Shown here: positions 7,729 through 15,149 of the stretch, one piece after another
Position numbering within the stretch: the stretch's first letter is position 1
How the letters are laid out: the number at the start of each line of letters is the position of its first letter
Assembly (NCBI RefSeq): GCF_011297335.1
Contig: NZ_JAAOTJ010000002.1
Span: 1-64,000 of the forward strand
Direction of reading: 5' to 3'
DNA: 64,000 bases
Origin: Catellatospora methionotrophica
GTDB lineage: Bacteria > Actinomycetota > Actinomycetes > Mycobacteriales > Micromonosporaceae
Program-made: the position numbers and the translations under genes
Notes under the pieces: model-generated
Told to the model about the DNA's origin: nothing
What the model saw: only the letters and a program-made list of their open reading frames with translations
Databases searched by the model: none

Positions 7729-9093
7729 TTACGGATGCGGGGGTGTGGCCGCGCCGGTCAGGGTGTTCTGGACGGTCCTGCCGTCTTTCATGATCACTCG
7801 GAGGTTGGCGGGGTCGGCGAGCACGTCGAGGCTGGTCAGCGGGTCGCCGTCGACGAGCAGCAGGTCGGCGTACGCGCCGGGCTGTATCACGCCCAGCGGG
7901 GCGGGGTACGGGTCGCGGGGTCCGGACATCGCGAGCAGGGCGGCGTTGTCGGAGGTCGCCATGCGCAGCACTGCGGCGGGGGTGAACCAGCGGGCGAGTT
8001 TGGCGAGCTGCGCGCCTTGGCGGGTGGCCAGGCGGGCGTCGAACAGGGTGTCGGTGCCCCAGGCCAGCCGTACGCCGTGTCTGCGGGCCAGCCGGTAGGC
8101 GCTGTCGGTGCCGTCGGTGACCGCGAGCTGCTTGGTCCGGCCGTCGGGGTCGGTGATCGGGATGGCGTCGGCGTCGTCGAGGAACGGCTGTAGTGACCAC
8201 CAGACGCCGTGTTCGGCCATCATGGCGGCGGTCTCGTCGTCGAGGAGGTGGCCGTGTTCTATGCAGCGGACCCCGGCGCGGATGGCCTGCTGCACCGATG
8301 CGGGGGTGTACGCGTGCACCATGACGTAGGTGCCCCAGTGTCCGGCGGCCTCGACGGCGGCGGCCAGTTCGGCGAACGTGTACTGGGTGACGTCGATCGG
8401 GTCGTAGGGGGAGGCGACGCCGCCGCCGGCCATCACCTTGATCTGGCTCGCGCCGCGCATGAGCTGTTCGCGGGTGGCCCTCAGCACGGCGTCGACGCCG
8501 TCGGCGATGGCGGCGGTGCCGGTGCGTTCCACCATGGTCAGTGGGGCGCCGGGTTCGCGGGGGACGTCGAGCAGGGACCGGAAGTCGCCGTGTCCGGCGG
8601 TCTGGCTGATGAACGCGCCGCTGGGGTAGATGCGGGGGCCGGTGATGACGCCTTCGTCGATGGCGCGTTTGAGGGCGAACACCGGCCCGCCGGCGTCGCG
8701 GACGGTGGTGAAGCCGCGCAGCAGGGTGCGCTCGGCTTCGCGTCCGGCGACCAGTTGCAGGTAGCCGGGGTCGGCGGTGGCCAGCACCGGTAGCGACACG
8801 GCGGCCATCATGGCGTGCCAGTGCGCGTCGATCAGGCCGGGCATCAGGACGCGGCCGCCGCCGTCGACGACGGTGCGGTGCGGCCGGGCACCGGACGGGC
8901 CGTCGGGGTGGACCGGGTCGCCGTGCGCGGCGGTGTCGGGTGCGGGGTCGCCGGGGCCGGTCCGGTCGCCGACGCGGGTGATGAGGCCGCCGGTGACGGT
9001 GACGGTGGTCGGCGGGGACAGGGTGGGGCCGACGCCGTCGAACACCCGCACGTCGCGGAACTCCGTCACTGCGGTTGCCTGCTCGCGTGCCAT
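7729..9093 (-). CDS. metal-dependent amidohydrolase
   Basis: A 454-residue amidohydrolase-superfamily enzyme (imidazolonepropionase/prolidase-like branch). Metal-site residues are visible in order: DAHWH near residue 84, QIKVMAGGG (bridging lysine), VHAYTP, EHGHLL and WGTDTLF (catalytic aspartate). The C-terminal end rebuilds the small beta-sandwich with ADLLLVDGDPL. ATG 9093 gives the normal N terminus; a longer open frame upstream is Pro/Arg-rich and improbable. Related enzymes hydrolyse Xaa-Pro or Xaa-Arg dipeptides or other cyclic amides, and the substrate here is not predictable. It is followed directly by an orphan ModB-like permease. Confidence 0.88.
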   Translation of the reverse strand: MAREQATAVTEFRDVRVFDGVGPTLSPPTTVTVTGGLITRVGDRTGPGDPAPDTAAHGDPVHPDGPSGARPHRTVVDGGGRVLMPGLIDAHWHAMMAAVSLPVLATADPGYLQLVAGREAERTLLRGFTTVRDAGGPVFALKRAIDEGVITGPRIYPSGAFISQTAGHGDFRSLLDVPREPGAPLTMVERTGTAAIADGVDAVLRATREQLMRGASQIKVMAGGGVASPYDPIDVTQYTFAELAAAVEAAGHWGTYVMVHAYTPASVQQAIRAGVRCIEHGHLLDDETAAMMAEHGVWWSLQPFLDDADAIPITDPDGRTKQLAVTDGTDSAYRLARRHGVRLAWGTDTLFDARLATRQGAQLAKLARWFTPAAVLRMATSDNAALLAMSGPRDPYPAPLGVIQPGAYADLLLVDGDPLTSLDVLADPANLRVIMKDGRTVQNTLTGAATPPHP

Positions 9094-9209
9094 CTGTCGA
9101 GTGTCGCGGCCGGGGGTGTGCCCGCGTGGCGGAACGGGCCGGATCGGTGGCCGGGCCGATGTCGCATGGGTCCGGTACGTTCCCGCTGCGCCCTGCGGAG
9201 GAGGCACTG

Positions 9210-9626
9210 GTGGGCACCTGGGATTCGGGTCCGTTCGACAACGACAGCGCCGCGGACTGGTGCGGCGCGCTGAGCGACGCCGATCCGGCCGAGCGGCTGG
9301 AGGTGGTCCGGCAGACGCTGGCGGTGGTGGCCGACCAGGCCGGGTATCTCGATGACCGGCTGGGGGTGCGGGCGGTCGCGGCGGCTGCGGTCATCGTGTC
9401 GCAGCGGGCCGGGGCGGAGCCGCTGACTTCGCCGTACGCGCCGGAGTTTCTGCTGGAGGGGGAGTCGCTGGTGGTGCCGGAGGATGTCGCGGCGCTGGCG
9501 GTCCGGGCGCTGGACCGGGTGACCGGGGTGGATTCCGAGTGGCGTGAGCTGTGGGAGGACACCGGTGATCTCGTCGATGCGCTGGCGGTCGTCGGTGATC
9601 TGCGTACGGCGCTGCTGCTTGGTTAG
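9210..9626 (+). CDS. DUF4259 domain protein
   Basis: A 138-residue cytoplasmic protein starting with GTWDSGPFDNDSAADW, the diagnostic opening of DUF4259. The rest is acidic and helical, again as in that family, whose function is unknown. GTG 9210 is chosen because GAGGAGG lies about six bases upstream; the open frame extends further left but without similarity. It is transcribed divergently from the amidohydrolase and lies nine bases before a phosphotransferase gene, so these two form an operon. Confidence 0.82.
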   Translation: MGTWDSGPFDNDSAADWCGALSDADPAERLEVVRQTLAVVADQAGYLDDRLGVRAVAAAAVIVSQRAGAEPLTSPYAPEFLLEGESLVVPEDVAALAVRALDRVTGVDSEWRELWEDTGDLVDALAVVGDLRTALLLG

Positions 9627-9634
9627 GGTGAGGC

Positions 9635-10513
9635 ATGTCCGGTGGTCGGCATGTCGCCGAGGTGCGTGAACTCGTCCGTGCGTACCTGCCCGGTCACGGG
9701 GTCGCGGTGGTGTCCGCTCTCGGGGCGGGTCTGGACAATGAGGCGTTCGTGGTGGACGGTGCGCTGGTGGTGCGGTTCAGCCGGGAGTCCGATCCGGTGC
9801 GCCGGGCCGCGCTGGTCGAGCACGAGGCGCGGTTGCTGGCCGCGGTCGCCGCAGTGTGTCCGCTGCCGGTGCCCGAGCCGGTGTTCACGGTCCCCGAGCG
9901 GGGCTGTCTGGCGTACGCGAAGCTGGCCGGTGTGCCGCTGGCGGAGCTGGCTGGGCGGTCGGCTCGTGGCGGGCCGGTCGCGGCGGTGCTGGGCGCGATG
10001 CTCGCCGCGTTGCACGCCGAGCCTGCCGAGCGGTGGGCCGGGCTGGTGGACGTCGACGACCAGCCGATGGAGCAGTGGCTTTCCGAGGCTGCGGAACTGT
10101 TCGCGTCGGTCGCCGGTCATGTTCCGGCCCGGTATCGCCGCGCGGTGGCGTCGTTCTTCGACACCCCGCCGCCGCCGAGGGGGCGGCACCTGGTGTTCTC
10201 CCACAACGATCTCGGGGTCGAGCATGTGCTCGTCGACCCTGCGGTGTGGATGGTGACCGGGGTCATCGACTGGAGTGACGCCGCGCTGGTGGATCCGGCG
10301 TACGACTTCGGGCTGATCTTCCGCGACCTGGGGCCGGGGGCGCTGCGTGCCGCCCTGGACCGGTACCCGGGCGGGGTGGAGGGTCTCGGCGAGCGTGCGG
10401 TCTTCTACGCCCGGTGCAGCGTCTTCGAGGATCTGGCGTATGGCGTCGACACCGGCCGCGACGGTTACGCGCGGCGGGCGCTGGAGGCTATGGCCTGGCT
10501 GTTCCCCGCGTAG
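9635..10513 (+). CDS. APH-fold phosphotransferase
   Basis: A 292-residue aminoglycoside-phosphotransferase-like kinase. The catalytic loop is HNDLGVEHVLVD and the metal aspartate lies in VIDWSD, both in the second half. The N-terminal lobe contains GLDNEAFVVDGALVVRFSR, the nucleotide-binding strand pair with the ATP-contacting region, and the VEHEARLL helix. It follows DUF4259 with a nine-base gap. Length and layout are typical of the broad APH/HSK2 group; no specific substrate is indicated. Confidence 0.85.
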   Translation: MSGGRHVAEVRELVRAYLPGHGVAVVSALGAGLDNEAFVVDGALVVRFSRESDPVRRAALVEHEARLLAAVAAVCPLPVPEPVFTVPERGCLAYAKLAGVPLAELAGRSARGGPVAAVLGAMLAALHAEPAERWAGLVDVDDQPMEQWLSEAAELFASVAGHVPARYRRAVASFFDTPPPPRGRHLVFSHNDLGVEHVLVDPAVWMVTGVIDWSDAALVDPAYDFGLIFRDLGPGALRAALDRYPGGVEGLGERAVFYARCSVFEDLAYGVDTGRDGYARRALEAMAWLFPA

Positions 10514-10527
10514 CGGGGCGCTTCGTA

Positions 10528-10575
10528 AGGAAGGGCACCTTCCACGCCGTGTGACGGTGGGAAGGTGCCCTTCCT
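10528..10575. terminator. bidirectional terminator, repeat family T, copy 1
   Basis: Perfect 16-base inverted repeat AGGAAGGGCACCTTCC / GGAAGGTGCCCTTCCT with a 16-base loop. It fills the gap between two convergent genes (stops at 10513 and 10580) and so can end both transcripts. Nearly the same stem recurs at 58665-58710. Confidence 0.85.
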
Positions 10576-10579
10576 GCTG

Positions 10580-11833
10580 TCACTGGAAGGTGAGGGTGCC
10601 GTTGGGGTTGCGGATGCAGGAGATGGTGCGGTTGGCGGTGGTGGCCGCGGCGGCGAAGCACTGGCCGAGGACGGCGTGGCCGGCCGCGTTCGGGTGCCAG
10701 GACTCCTGGCAGGTCTGGAAGTAGGTCACGCAGGCGTTCGCGAACCGCTGGATGGCGAGCTTGTCGTATCCGGACAGGTTCGTGATGTGGGTGCCGCTCG
10801 GGCCGTCCATGATGCGCACGGGGGTGGCCAGCGCGCCGGTGGGGCTGTTGGCGTTCTCGCAGAGCCGGGCGCCGTCGAAGGCGCGCTGCACGTTGAGGTA
10901 GACCAGGTCCTGGCCGGGGAACTCGGCGGACAGGTTGGCGTGGGAGTTGCGGACCACGTTGCCGAGGTTGGCCGAGAAGCGGTGGCCGGGGGCGAGGCTG
11001 GCGCGGTGGATCGGGCAACCCGCCGCGTAGCGCTCGGCGCCCAGGTCACGGAACTTGTCCCGGTCGTCCTGGCGGCCGTCCTGCTCGATGAACGAGCTGT
11101 ACACGTCGAAGGGCAGCGGGTTGGTGTAGTCCTGGAACACGATGCGGTGCTGGCCGTCGGCGTCGATCTCGTTCAGGGTCGTGATCAGCTGGCGCAGCGC
11201 GTTGGTGGTCTCCGTGGTGGCGGCGGCGACCTCGGCGGCCGAGGCCAGGTCGGCGTCGGTGCACGGCTCCTGCGGCACGGGGCCGTTGATGTAGGCCCAG
11301 AACTCCCACCAGCCGGTCCACGCGTCGGCGATGAACCGGTTGGCGCACAGGGTCGCCACGTCGCCGAAGGTGAACGAGCTGTTGTTGGAGCCCAGTCCGA
11401 CCAGCACCACGTCGATGTCGTGGGTCTGGGCGACCGCGCGCAGCTGGTTGAGCTGCGAGGCGACCAGGCGGCCGTTGGTGCGGGTGTTGGACGCGTTGGC
11501 GATGTCGTGCGGCTGGCCGCCCGAGCAGGCCAGGTTGAACCGGGCGGCGATGCCCGACAGGGCGGCCACGTTCAGCGACGCGTTGGCTGAGCGGTGGCAG
11601 AAGTAGGCGTTGTTGTTCGCCGCGGACCAGCCCGGGAAGGCCTGGGAGGTTCCGTTGAGGTCGGCGACGGCGGTGTACGCGCCCGCGCCCTCCCCGCTGA
11701 TGAAGCTGTCGCCGACCGCGACGGCTGCCGTGGGCAGGGCGGCCGTGGCGGGTGCGGCGGTGGCTACGGCAAACGCGCCCCAGCCGAGGGCGGCGGCGGC
11801 CGTGGCGGCCATCGCCTTACGAAGTCGAAGCAC
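10580..11833 (-). CDS. secreted SGNH/GDSL-type lipase or esterase
   Basis: A 417-residue exported protein. Residues 1-32 form a signal peptide ending at ATA-AL. GDSFISGEG puts the nucleophilic serine at residue 43, GLGSNN in the middle supplies the oxyanion Gly/Asn, and SWHPNAAGH near residue 391 gives the catalytic Asp/His-type block of SGNH hydrolases. Eight or more cysteines suggest disulfides outside the cell. Expected activity is esterase or lipase; the substrate is not known. It ends at a shared terminator hairpin and is transcribed away from hemC. Confidence 0.87.
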   Translation of the reverse strand: MLRLRKAMAATAAAALGWGAFAVATAAPATAALPTAAVAVGDSFISGEGAGAYTAVADLNGTSQAFPGWSAANNNAYFCHRSANASLNVAALSGIAARFNLACSGGQPHDIANASNTRTNGRLVASQLNQLRAVAQTHDIDVVLVGLGSNNSSFTFGDVATLCANRFIADAWTGWWEFWAYINGPVPQEPCTDADLASAAEVAAATTETTNALRQLITTLNEIDADGQHRIVFQDYTNPLPFDVYSSFIEQDGRQDDRDKFRDLGAERYAAGCPIHRASLAPGHRFSANLGNVVRNSHANLSAEFPGQDLVYLNVQRAFDGARLCENANSPTGALATPVRIMDGPSGTHITNLSGYDKLAIQRFANACVTYFQTCQESWHPNAAGHAVLGQCFAAAATTANRTISCIRNPNGTLTFQ

Positions 11834-11995
11834 TGAGCTGCCTCTCCGATATGGAATGTGAGAACGGTTCGCGAGATCGAATCACGTGCGGCGAAGTACG
11901 TCAATGCTGTCGTTCACGGTGAAGAAAAGCTTCTGCACGACACGCCTGAATCGCTTCACGGCCTGTTCATGTCGCCTGGCCGTAGGGTTCCTCAG

Positions 11996-12919
11996 GTGAC
12001 GACGACCGTCCGCCTCGGCACCCGGGGCAGCACCATGGCTTTGGCGCAGGCCCGCCACGTAGCCCGCGAGCTGGAATCCGCGCACGCGGGCCTGGCGGTG
12101 CGGATCGTGCCCGTGTCCACCCACGGCGACCGCTGGACCGGCAGCCTCGTCACCGCGGGCGGCAAAGGCGCGTTCACCAGCGAGATCGACGCGCTACTGC
12201 AGGCCGGTGACATCGACCTGGCGGTGCACTGCCTCAAGGACATCCCCGGTGACGTCGCGCTGCCCGAGGGCATCTGCATCGCCGCCTACCTGCCCCGTGA
12301 CGACCCCCGCGACGCGCTGATCAGCCGCGACGGGCTGCGCCTGGACCAGCTCGCCCGCGACGCGGTCGTCGGGACCAGCGCGCTGCGCCGCCAGGCGCAG
12401 CTGCAGCGGGCCCGGCCCGACCTGCGGGTCAAGCCGATCCGCGGCAACGTGGACAGCCGCATCGCACGGCTGGACTCCGGCGACGTCGACGCGATCGTGG
12501 TCGCCGCGTGCGGGCTGCACCGCATCGGCCAGGCGCACCGCATCACGCAGGTGCTGCCCGCCGAGCTGATGGGCCCGGCCGTCGGCGCGGGCACCATCGT
12601 GGTCACCACCCGCACGTCCGGTCCGGCGTACGCGCTGGTCATGGCGGTCGACGACCCGGACAGCCGGGATACGAGCCTGGCCGAGCGGGCCCTGCTGCAC
12701 CGCTTCGGCGCGAGCTGCAACAGCGCGGTCAGCGGCCACGCGAGCATCGACCGGGACACCGTCACCCTGCACGCCGCCGTGTACGCCCCGGAGGGCGACC
12801 GGACACTGGCGACCGTCGTCGCCGGCGACCGCACCGCCGCTCCCGCGCTGGGCCGCCAGGCCGCCGACGAGCTGCTGGCCCTCGGGGCCCGCAAGCTGCT
12901 CGACCCGTACCTGCGCTGA
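11996..12919 (+). CDS. hemC: hydroxymethylbilane synthase (porphobilinogen deaminase) homologue
   Basis: A 307-residue HemC-type enzyme, which condenses four porphobilinogens to hydroxymethylbilane in tetrapyrrole synthesis. Conserved pieces are present: LGTRGSTMALAQ, GGKGAFTSEID, AVHCLKDIP (catalytic Asp), GTSALRRQAQL, RGNVDSRIARL and a cofactor-attachment cysteine in FGASCNSAV (Cys241). Several signatures deviate: VGAGTIVVTTR replaces the usual VGQGALxxE region and the usual GGC..PIG loop reads GASCNSAVSG. GTG 11996 matches the family N terminus; the frame extends 46 codons further without similarity. The gene stands alone, with no hemA, hemD or hemB nearby. It may be a second, divergent copy. 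Confidence 0.83.
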   Translation: MTTTVRLGTRGSTMALAQARHVARELESAHAGLAVRIVPVSTHGDRWTGSLVTAGGKGAFTSEIDALLQAGDIDLAVHCLKDIPGDVALPEGICIAAYLPRDDPRDALISRDGLRLDQLARDAVVGTSALRRQAQLQRARPDLRVKPIRGNVDSRIARLDSGDVDAIVVAACGLHRIGQAHRITQVLPAELMGPAVGAGTIVVTTRTSGPAYALVMAVDDPDSRDTSLAERALLHRFGASCNSAVSGHASIDRDTVTLHAAVYAPEGDRTLATVVAGDRTAAPALGRQAADELLALGARKLLDPYLR

Positions 12920-12955
12920 CTCAGCCGCCCTGCCCGGCTGTGCATCCAGCACGCG

Positions 12956-13567
12956 TTACGACCCGCGTTCGTCGCCAGCCTCACTGCGCTGCGGCGGGGG
13001 AGCGGTCACAGCGGGCTCGGCGTCCGGGCGCGGTGAGGCCGAGGCCAGCCCGGACCGGGCCGCGATCAGCGCGACGCTGTCGCCGAACGTCGACGTCGGG
13101 CCGATGACGTGCTCGCCGTCGACGCCGAGCACGTCTCCCGCGCGGTACCAGCCGCGCATCTGGTCGGCGGTGAATTCGGTGACCTGGGGGCGGGTGCTGT
13201 GGCGGCGGACCGTCTCGTCGAAGGGGATGTCGAGGTAGTACGCCGAGCTGACACCGCGGTGCGCGGCGATCAGCGCCCTGACCGTCGGGCCGTACTTGGC
13301 TGCGTGCAGGATGCCTTCGAGGACCACGTGGTAGCCGTGGTCGAGCAGGTAGCGCACGGTGGCGTCGATGAAGTCCGGGGCCAGGCCGCCGGGCCCGTCG
13401 TGCTCGCGCAGGATGATCCGGCGCAGGTGGTCCTGCTCGACCAGGGCACAGCCGCGGCCGTACGCCAGGCGCACCGCCCGCGCGATCGACGACTTGCCCG
13501 CACCGGAGTTGCCCCGGATCACGACCAGGATCGTGGACGTCGACCCGCAGGCGTCGGTTTCTCGCAC
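12956..13567 (-). CDS. P-loop AAA-type kinase
   Basis: A 203-residue ATP-binding protein. RGNSGAGKSSI near the N terminus is a Walker A motif; VVLEGILH provides the Walker B-like strand and VRRHSTRPQ a lid arginine segment. This fits the small P-loop kinase group that includes zeta-toxin-like and chloramphenicol-phosphotransferase-like proteins. GTG 13567 places the start about 13 residues before the Walker strand; the frame is open further upstream but lacks similarity. No antitoxin-like partner lies beside it. Substrate unknown. Confidence 0.78.
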   Translation of the reverse strand: MRETDACGSTSTILVVIRGNSGAGKSSIARAVRLAYGRGCALVEQDHLRRIILREHDGPGGLAPDFIDATVRYLLDHGYHVVLEGILHAAKYGPTVRALIAAHRGVSSAYYLDIPFDETVRRHSTRPQVTEFTADQMRGWYRAGDVLGVDGEHVIGPTSTFGDSVALIAARSGLASASPRPDAEPAVTAPPPQRSEAGDERGS

Positions 13568-13625
13568 CGCCCGATGATGCCACCACGGGCACCCGCCGGT
13601 CCTGACGACGGGCGGGCCGCGCCGG

Positions 13626-14108
13626 TCAGGCCGTGCCGTGCAGGCGCGCCACCACCTCGGCGTCCTCGGTCTCACCGGTCTCGGTGAAGCCGATGCTGGC
13701 GTAGCAGCGCCGGGCGGCGGTGTTGGCCGGCTCGTACGACAGCGCGAAGCTGCTCAGCCCGTGCTCGGCCGCCAGCAGCGCGATCGCCGCGCGTACCGCG
13801 GCCCGGCCGTAGCCGCGGCCCTGCCGGGTCGCGTCGATGATGACGCCGCCGAGCCAGGCCGCCCCGTCGGCGGGGTCGACGGTCCACATCAGGAAACCGA
13901 CGACGTCGCCTTCGGTGTCGAGCACCGCGAGCGGCCGCCAGCCCGCCTCGCCGTACTGGCACAGCGCCAGGTAGTACGCGGGTGCGGCGACCCAGTCGGC
14001 CTGCTCCGGTGCGACGGTGAGCGCGGTGACGGCGCGCCAGTTGACGGCGTCGACGGGTGCGAGCCGGATGGGATCAGGCGTGACAGGGGCGGTCATGTCG
14101 GGCATCAT
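13626..14108 (-). CDS. GNAT-family N-acetyltransferase
   Basis: A 160-residue acetyltransferase. The acetyl-CoA-binding loop RQGRGYGRAAVRAAI follows strand LGGVIID, and the C-terminal EPANTAARRCYASIGFTETGE is the usual end of the GNAT fold. The general layout (PVDAVNWRAVTAL at the start) is similar to spermidine-acetyltransferase-like proteins, but the acceptor substrate is not predictable. ATG 14108 or ATG 14096 could be used. It lies 58 bases upstream of the P-loop kinase on the same strand and may be co-transcribed with it. Confidence 0.85.
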   Translation of the reverse strand: MMPDMTAPVTPDPIRLAPVDAVNWRAVTALTVAPEQADWVAAPAYYLALCQYGEAGWRPLAVLDTEGDVVGFLMWTVDPADGAAWLGGVIIDATRQGRGYGRAAVRAAIALLAAEHGLSSFALSYEPANTAARRCYASIGFTETGETEDAEVVARLHGTA

Positions 14109-14240
14109 GCCAGGTCGGACGGGCGTCGATGCCTATGGGACCGAAGGGCGGGACACGGACGGCATCATGGATTTCTGCATCGGGACCGTCGCCGAGCTGA
14201 CCGCCCGCGGCCTGCTCGGCGCCGCCCCGCGCCGCGGCCC

Positions 14241-14313
14241 CTTGCCGCAACTCTGAAAGAGTCGCGGCTTCGGGACGACCCGCAGGCCGCGAGTCTTTCA
14301 GAGTTGCGGCAAG
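14241..14313. repeat. palindromic intergenic repeat, family P1, copy 2 (complete)
   Basis: A 73-base near-perfect inverted repeat. The arms begin CTTGCCGCAACTCTGAAAGA and are about 30 bases long with 28 paired positions, around a 13-base centre. It is 82% identical over 62 bases to the copy at the left window edge. It lies downstream of the SRPBCC gene, where it might end transcription, but its length and repetition point to a dispersed element. Confidence 0.85.
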
Positions 14314-14320
14314 AGCGGGG

Positions 14321-14725
14321 TCAGGGGGTGAGGGCGGATGGGATGCGGCGGAGGAGGGCGGGCCAGCCGCGGGACATGCCCTCGAAGGCGGAGCGGCCCA
14401 TGGGCGAGTCGAGGTCGAGGCCTGACTGCTCCAGGAACAGGCGGGTGCCGGTGCCTTCGGGCTCCAGCCGCCAGGTGATGACGTTGTCCAGCGAACCGGT
14501 CGCGAAGCTGTAGCTGAACAGCCTGCCCGGTTCGACGGCCAGCACCTCGCAGGGCTGCTGGCCCCACGAGCCCATGTCGAGGGTGAAGTGGTGGCCGACG
14601 ACAGGCCGCACATCGCCCGCGGCCCACCACTTCGCGTGCAGTTCGGGGTCGGTCAGCGCCTGCCAGACCCGCGCGGGCGGGTGGCTCAGGAACTGGTCGC
14701 AGCGGATGACACCGGGTTCGGTCAT
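14321..14725 (-). CDS. SRPBCC (AHSA1-like) domain protein
   Basis: A 134-residue START/Bet v 1-like protein of the AHSA1 branch. The N-terminal strand and helix DQFLSHPPARVWQALTDPELHAKWWA and the C-terminal GTRLFLEQSGLD...GWPALLRRI region are diagnostic. These small proteins bind hydrophobic ligands in a deep cavity and are frequently encoded with ArsR regulators, as here. ATG 14725 overlaps the ArsR stop codon (ATGA), so translation is coupled. Confidence 0.88.
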   Translation of the reverse strand: MTEPGVIRCDQFLSHPPARVWQALTDPELHAKWWAAGDVRPVVGHHFTLDMGSWGQQPCEVLAVEPGRLFSYSFATGSLDNVITWRLEPEGTGTRLFLEQSGLDLDSPMGRSAFEGMSRGWPALLRRIPSALTP

Positions 14726-15033
14726 GAGAACTCCTCGTCGAGTGTGTCGCGCAACGACCGCAGCCGCCCGCGCCAGAAGTGTTCGTACGGGTGCAGCCAC
14801 TGCCCGATCTCGGCCAGGGGCTGCGCTTGCAGGTGGTAGTACCGATGGCGGCCGCGGGGCTCCTCGCGCACCAGGCCCGCCCCGCGCAGCACCTGCAGGT
14901 GCTCCGAGACGGCGGGGCGGCTGAGCGAGAAGAGCCCGGCGAGTTCGCCGGCCGCGCGCGGGCCCTCACGCAGCGCGTCGAGCAGTTGGCGGCGTACCGG
15001 ATTGGCCAAGGCGCTGAACACGTCAGTGGTCAC
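14722..15033 (-). CDS. ArsR-family transcriptional regulator
   Basis: A 103-residue winged-helix repressor. DVFSALANPVRRQLLDAL opens the domain, LSRPAVSEHLQVLRGAGLV is the recognition helix and GRHRYYHLQ the wing. No metal-binding cysteine cluster is seen, as in the ArsR subgroup that pairs with SRPBCC proteins. I place the start at GTG 15033, which matches the family N terminus and lies eight bases after a good -10, implying a leaderless transcript; a longer frame to 15084 would cover the -35 box. It probably represses its own two-gene operon. Confidence 0.87.
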   Translation of the reverse strand: MTTDVFSALANPVRRQLLDALREGPRAAGELAGLFSLSRPAVSEHLQVLRGAGLVREEPRGRHRYYHLQAQPLAEIGQWLHPYEHFWRGRLRSLRDTLDEEFS

Positions 15034-15041
15034 GGCCGGTG

Positions 15042-15071
15042 ACGATACGTCGGAGAATCCCGACGTGTCAA
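15042..15071 (-). promoter_or_regulatory. ArsR operon promoter with operator between -35 and -10
   Basis: On the minus strand TTGACA (15066-15071) and TATCGT (15042-15047) are separated by 18 bases. The perfect inverted repeat ACGTCGG-N6-CCGACGT (15047-15066) fills that spacer exactly. A second inverted repeat, CGACGTGTC-N10-GACACGTCG (15061-15088), covers the -35. Both are good candidates for ArsR binding. Confidence 0.7.
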
Positions 15072-15103
15072 CTTCTTCCGACACGTCGCGGGGTTGACGG
15101 TGG

Positions 15104-15121
15104 TGGTTACGCGCGTAACCA
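15104..15121. promoter_or_regulatory. perfect 18-base palindrome, probable LacI-family operator
   Basis: TGGTTACGCGCGTAACCA is a perfect palindrome with a central CG step, the usual form of LacI-family operators. It lies 28 bases before the GH3 gene, which is co-transcribed with a LacI-type regulator. Confidence 0.75.
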
Positions 15122-15149
15122 TCAGGGGAGTCCCGTGAAGGAGAGCGCT

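Noticed and set aside
12956-13567. P-loop kinase as a zeta toxin of a toxin-antitoxin pair
   Set aside because: No small antitoxin gene lies beside it, and its neighbours are hemC and a GNAT gene.
14241-14313. P1 element as the plain terminator of the SRPBCC gene
   Set aside because: The arms are far longer than needed and the sequence recurs at the left edge where no gene ends, so a repeat element is the better reading, although termination is possible.
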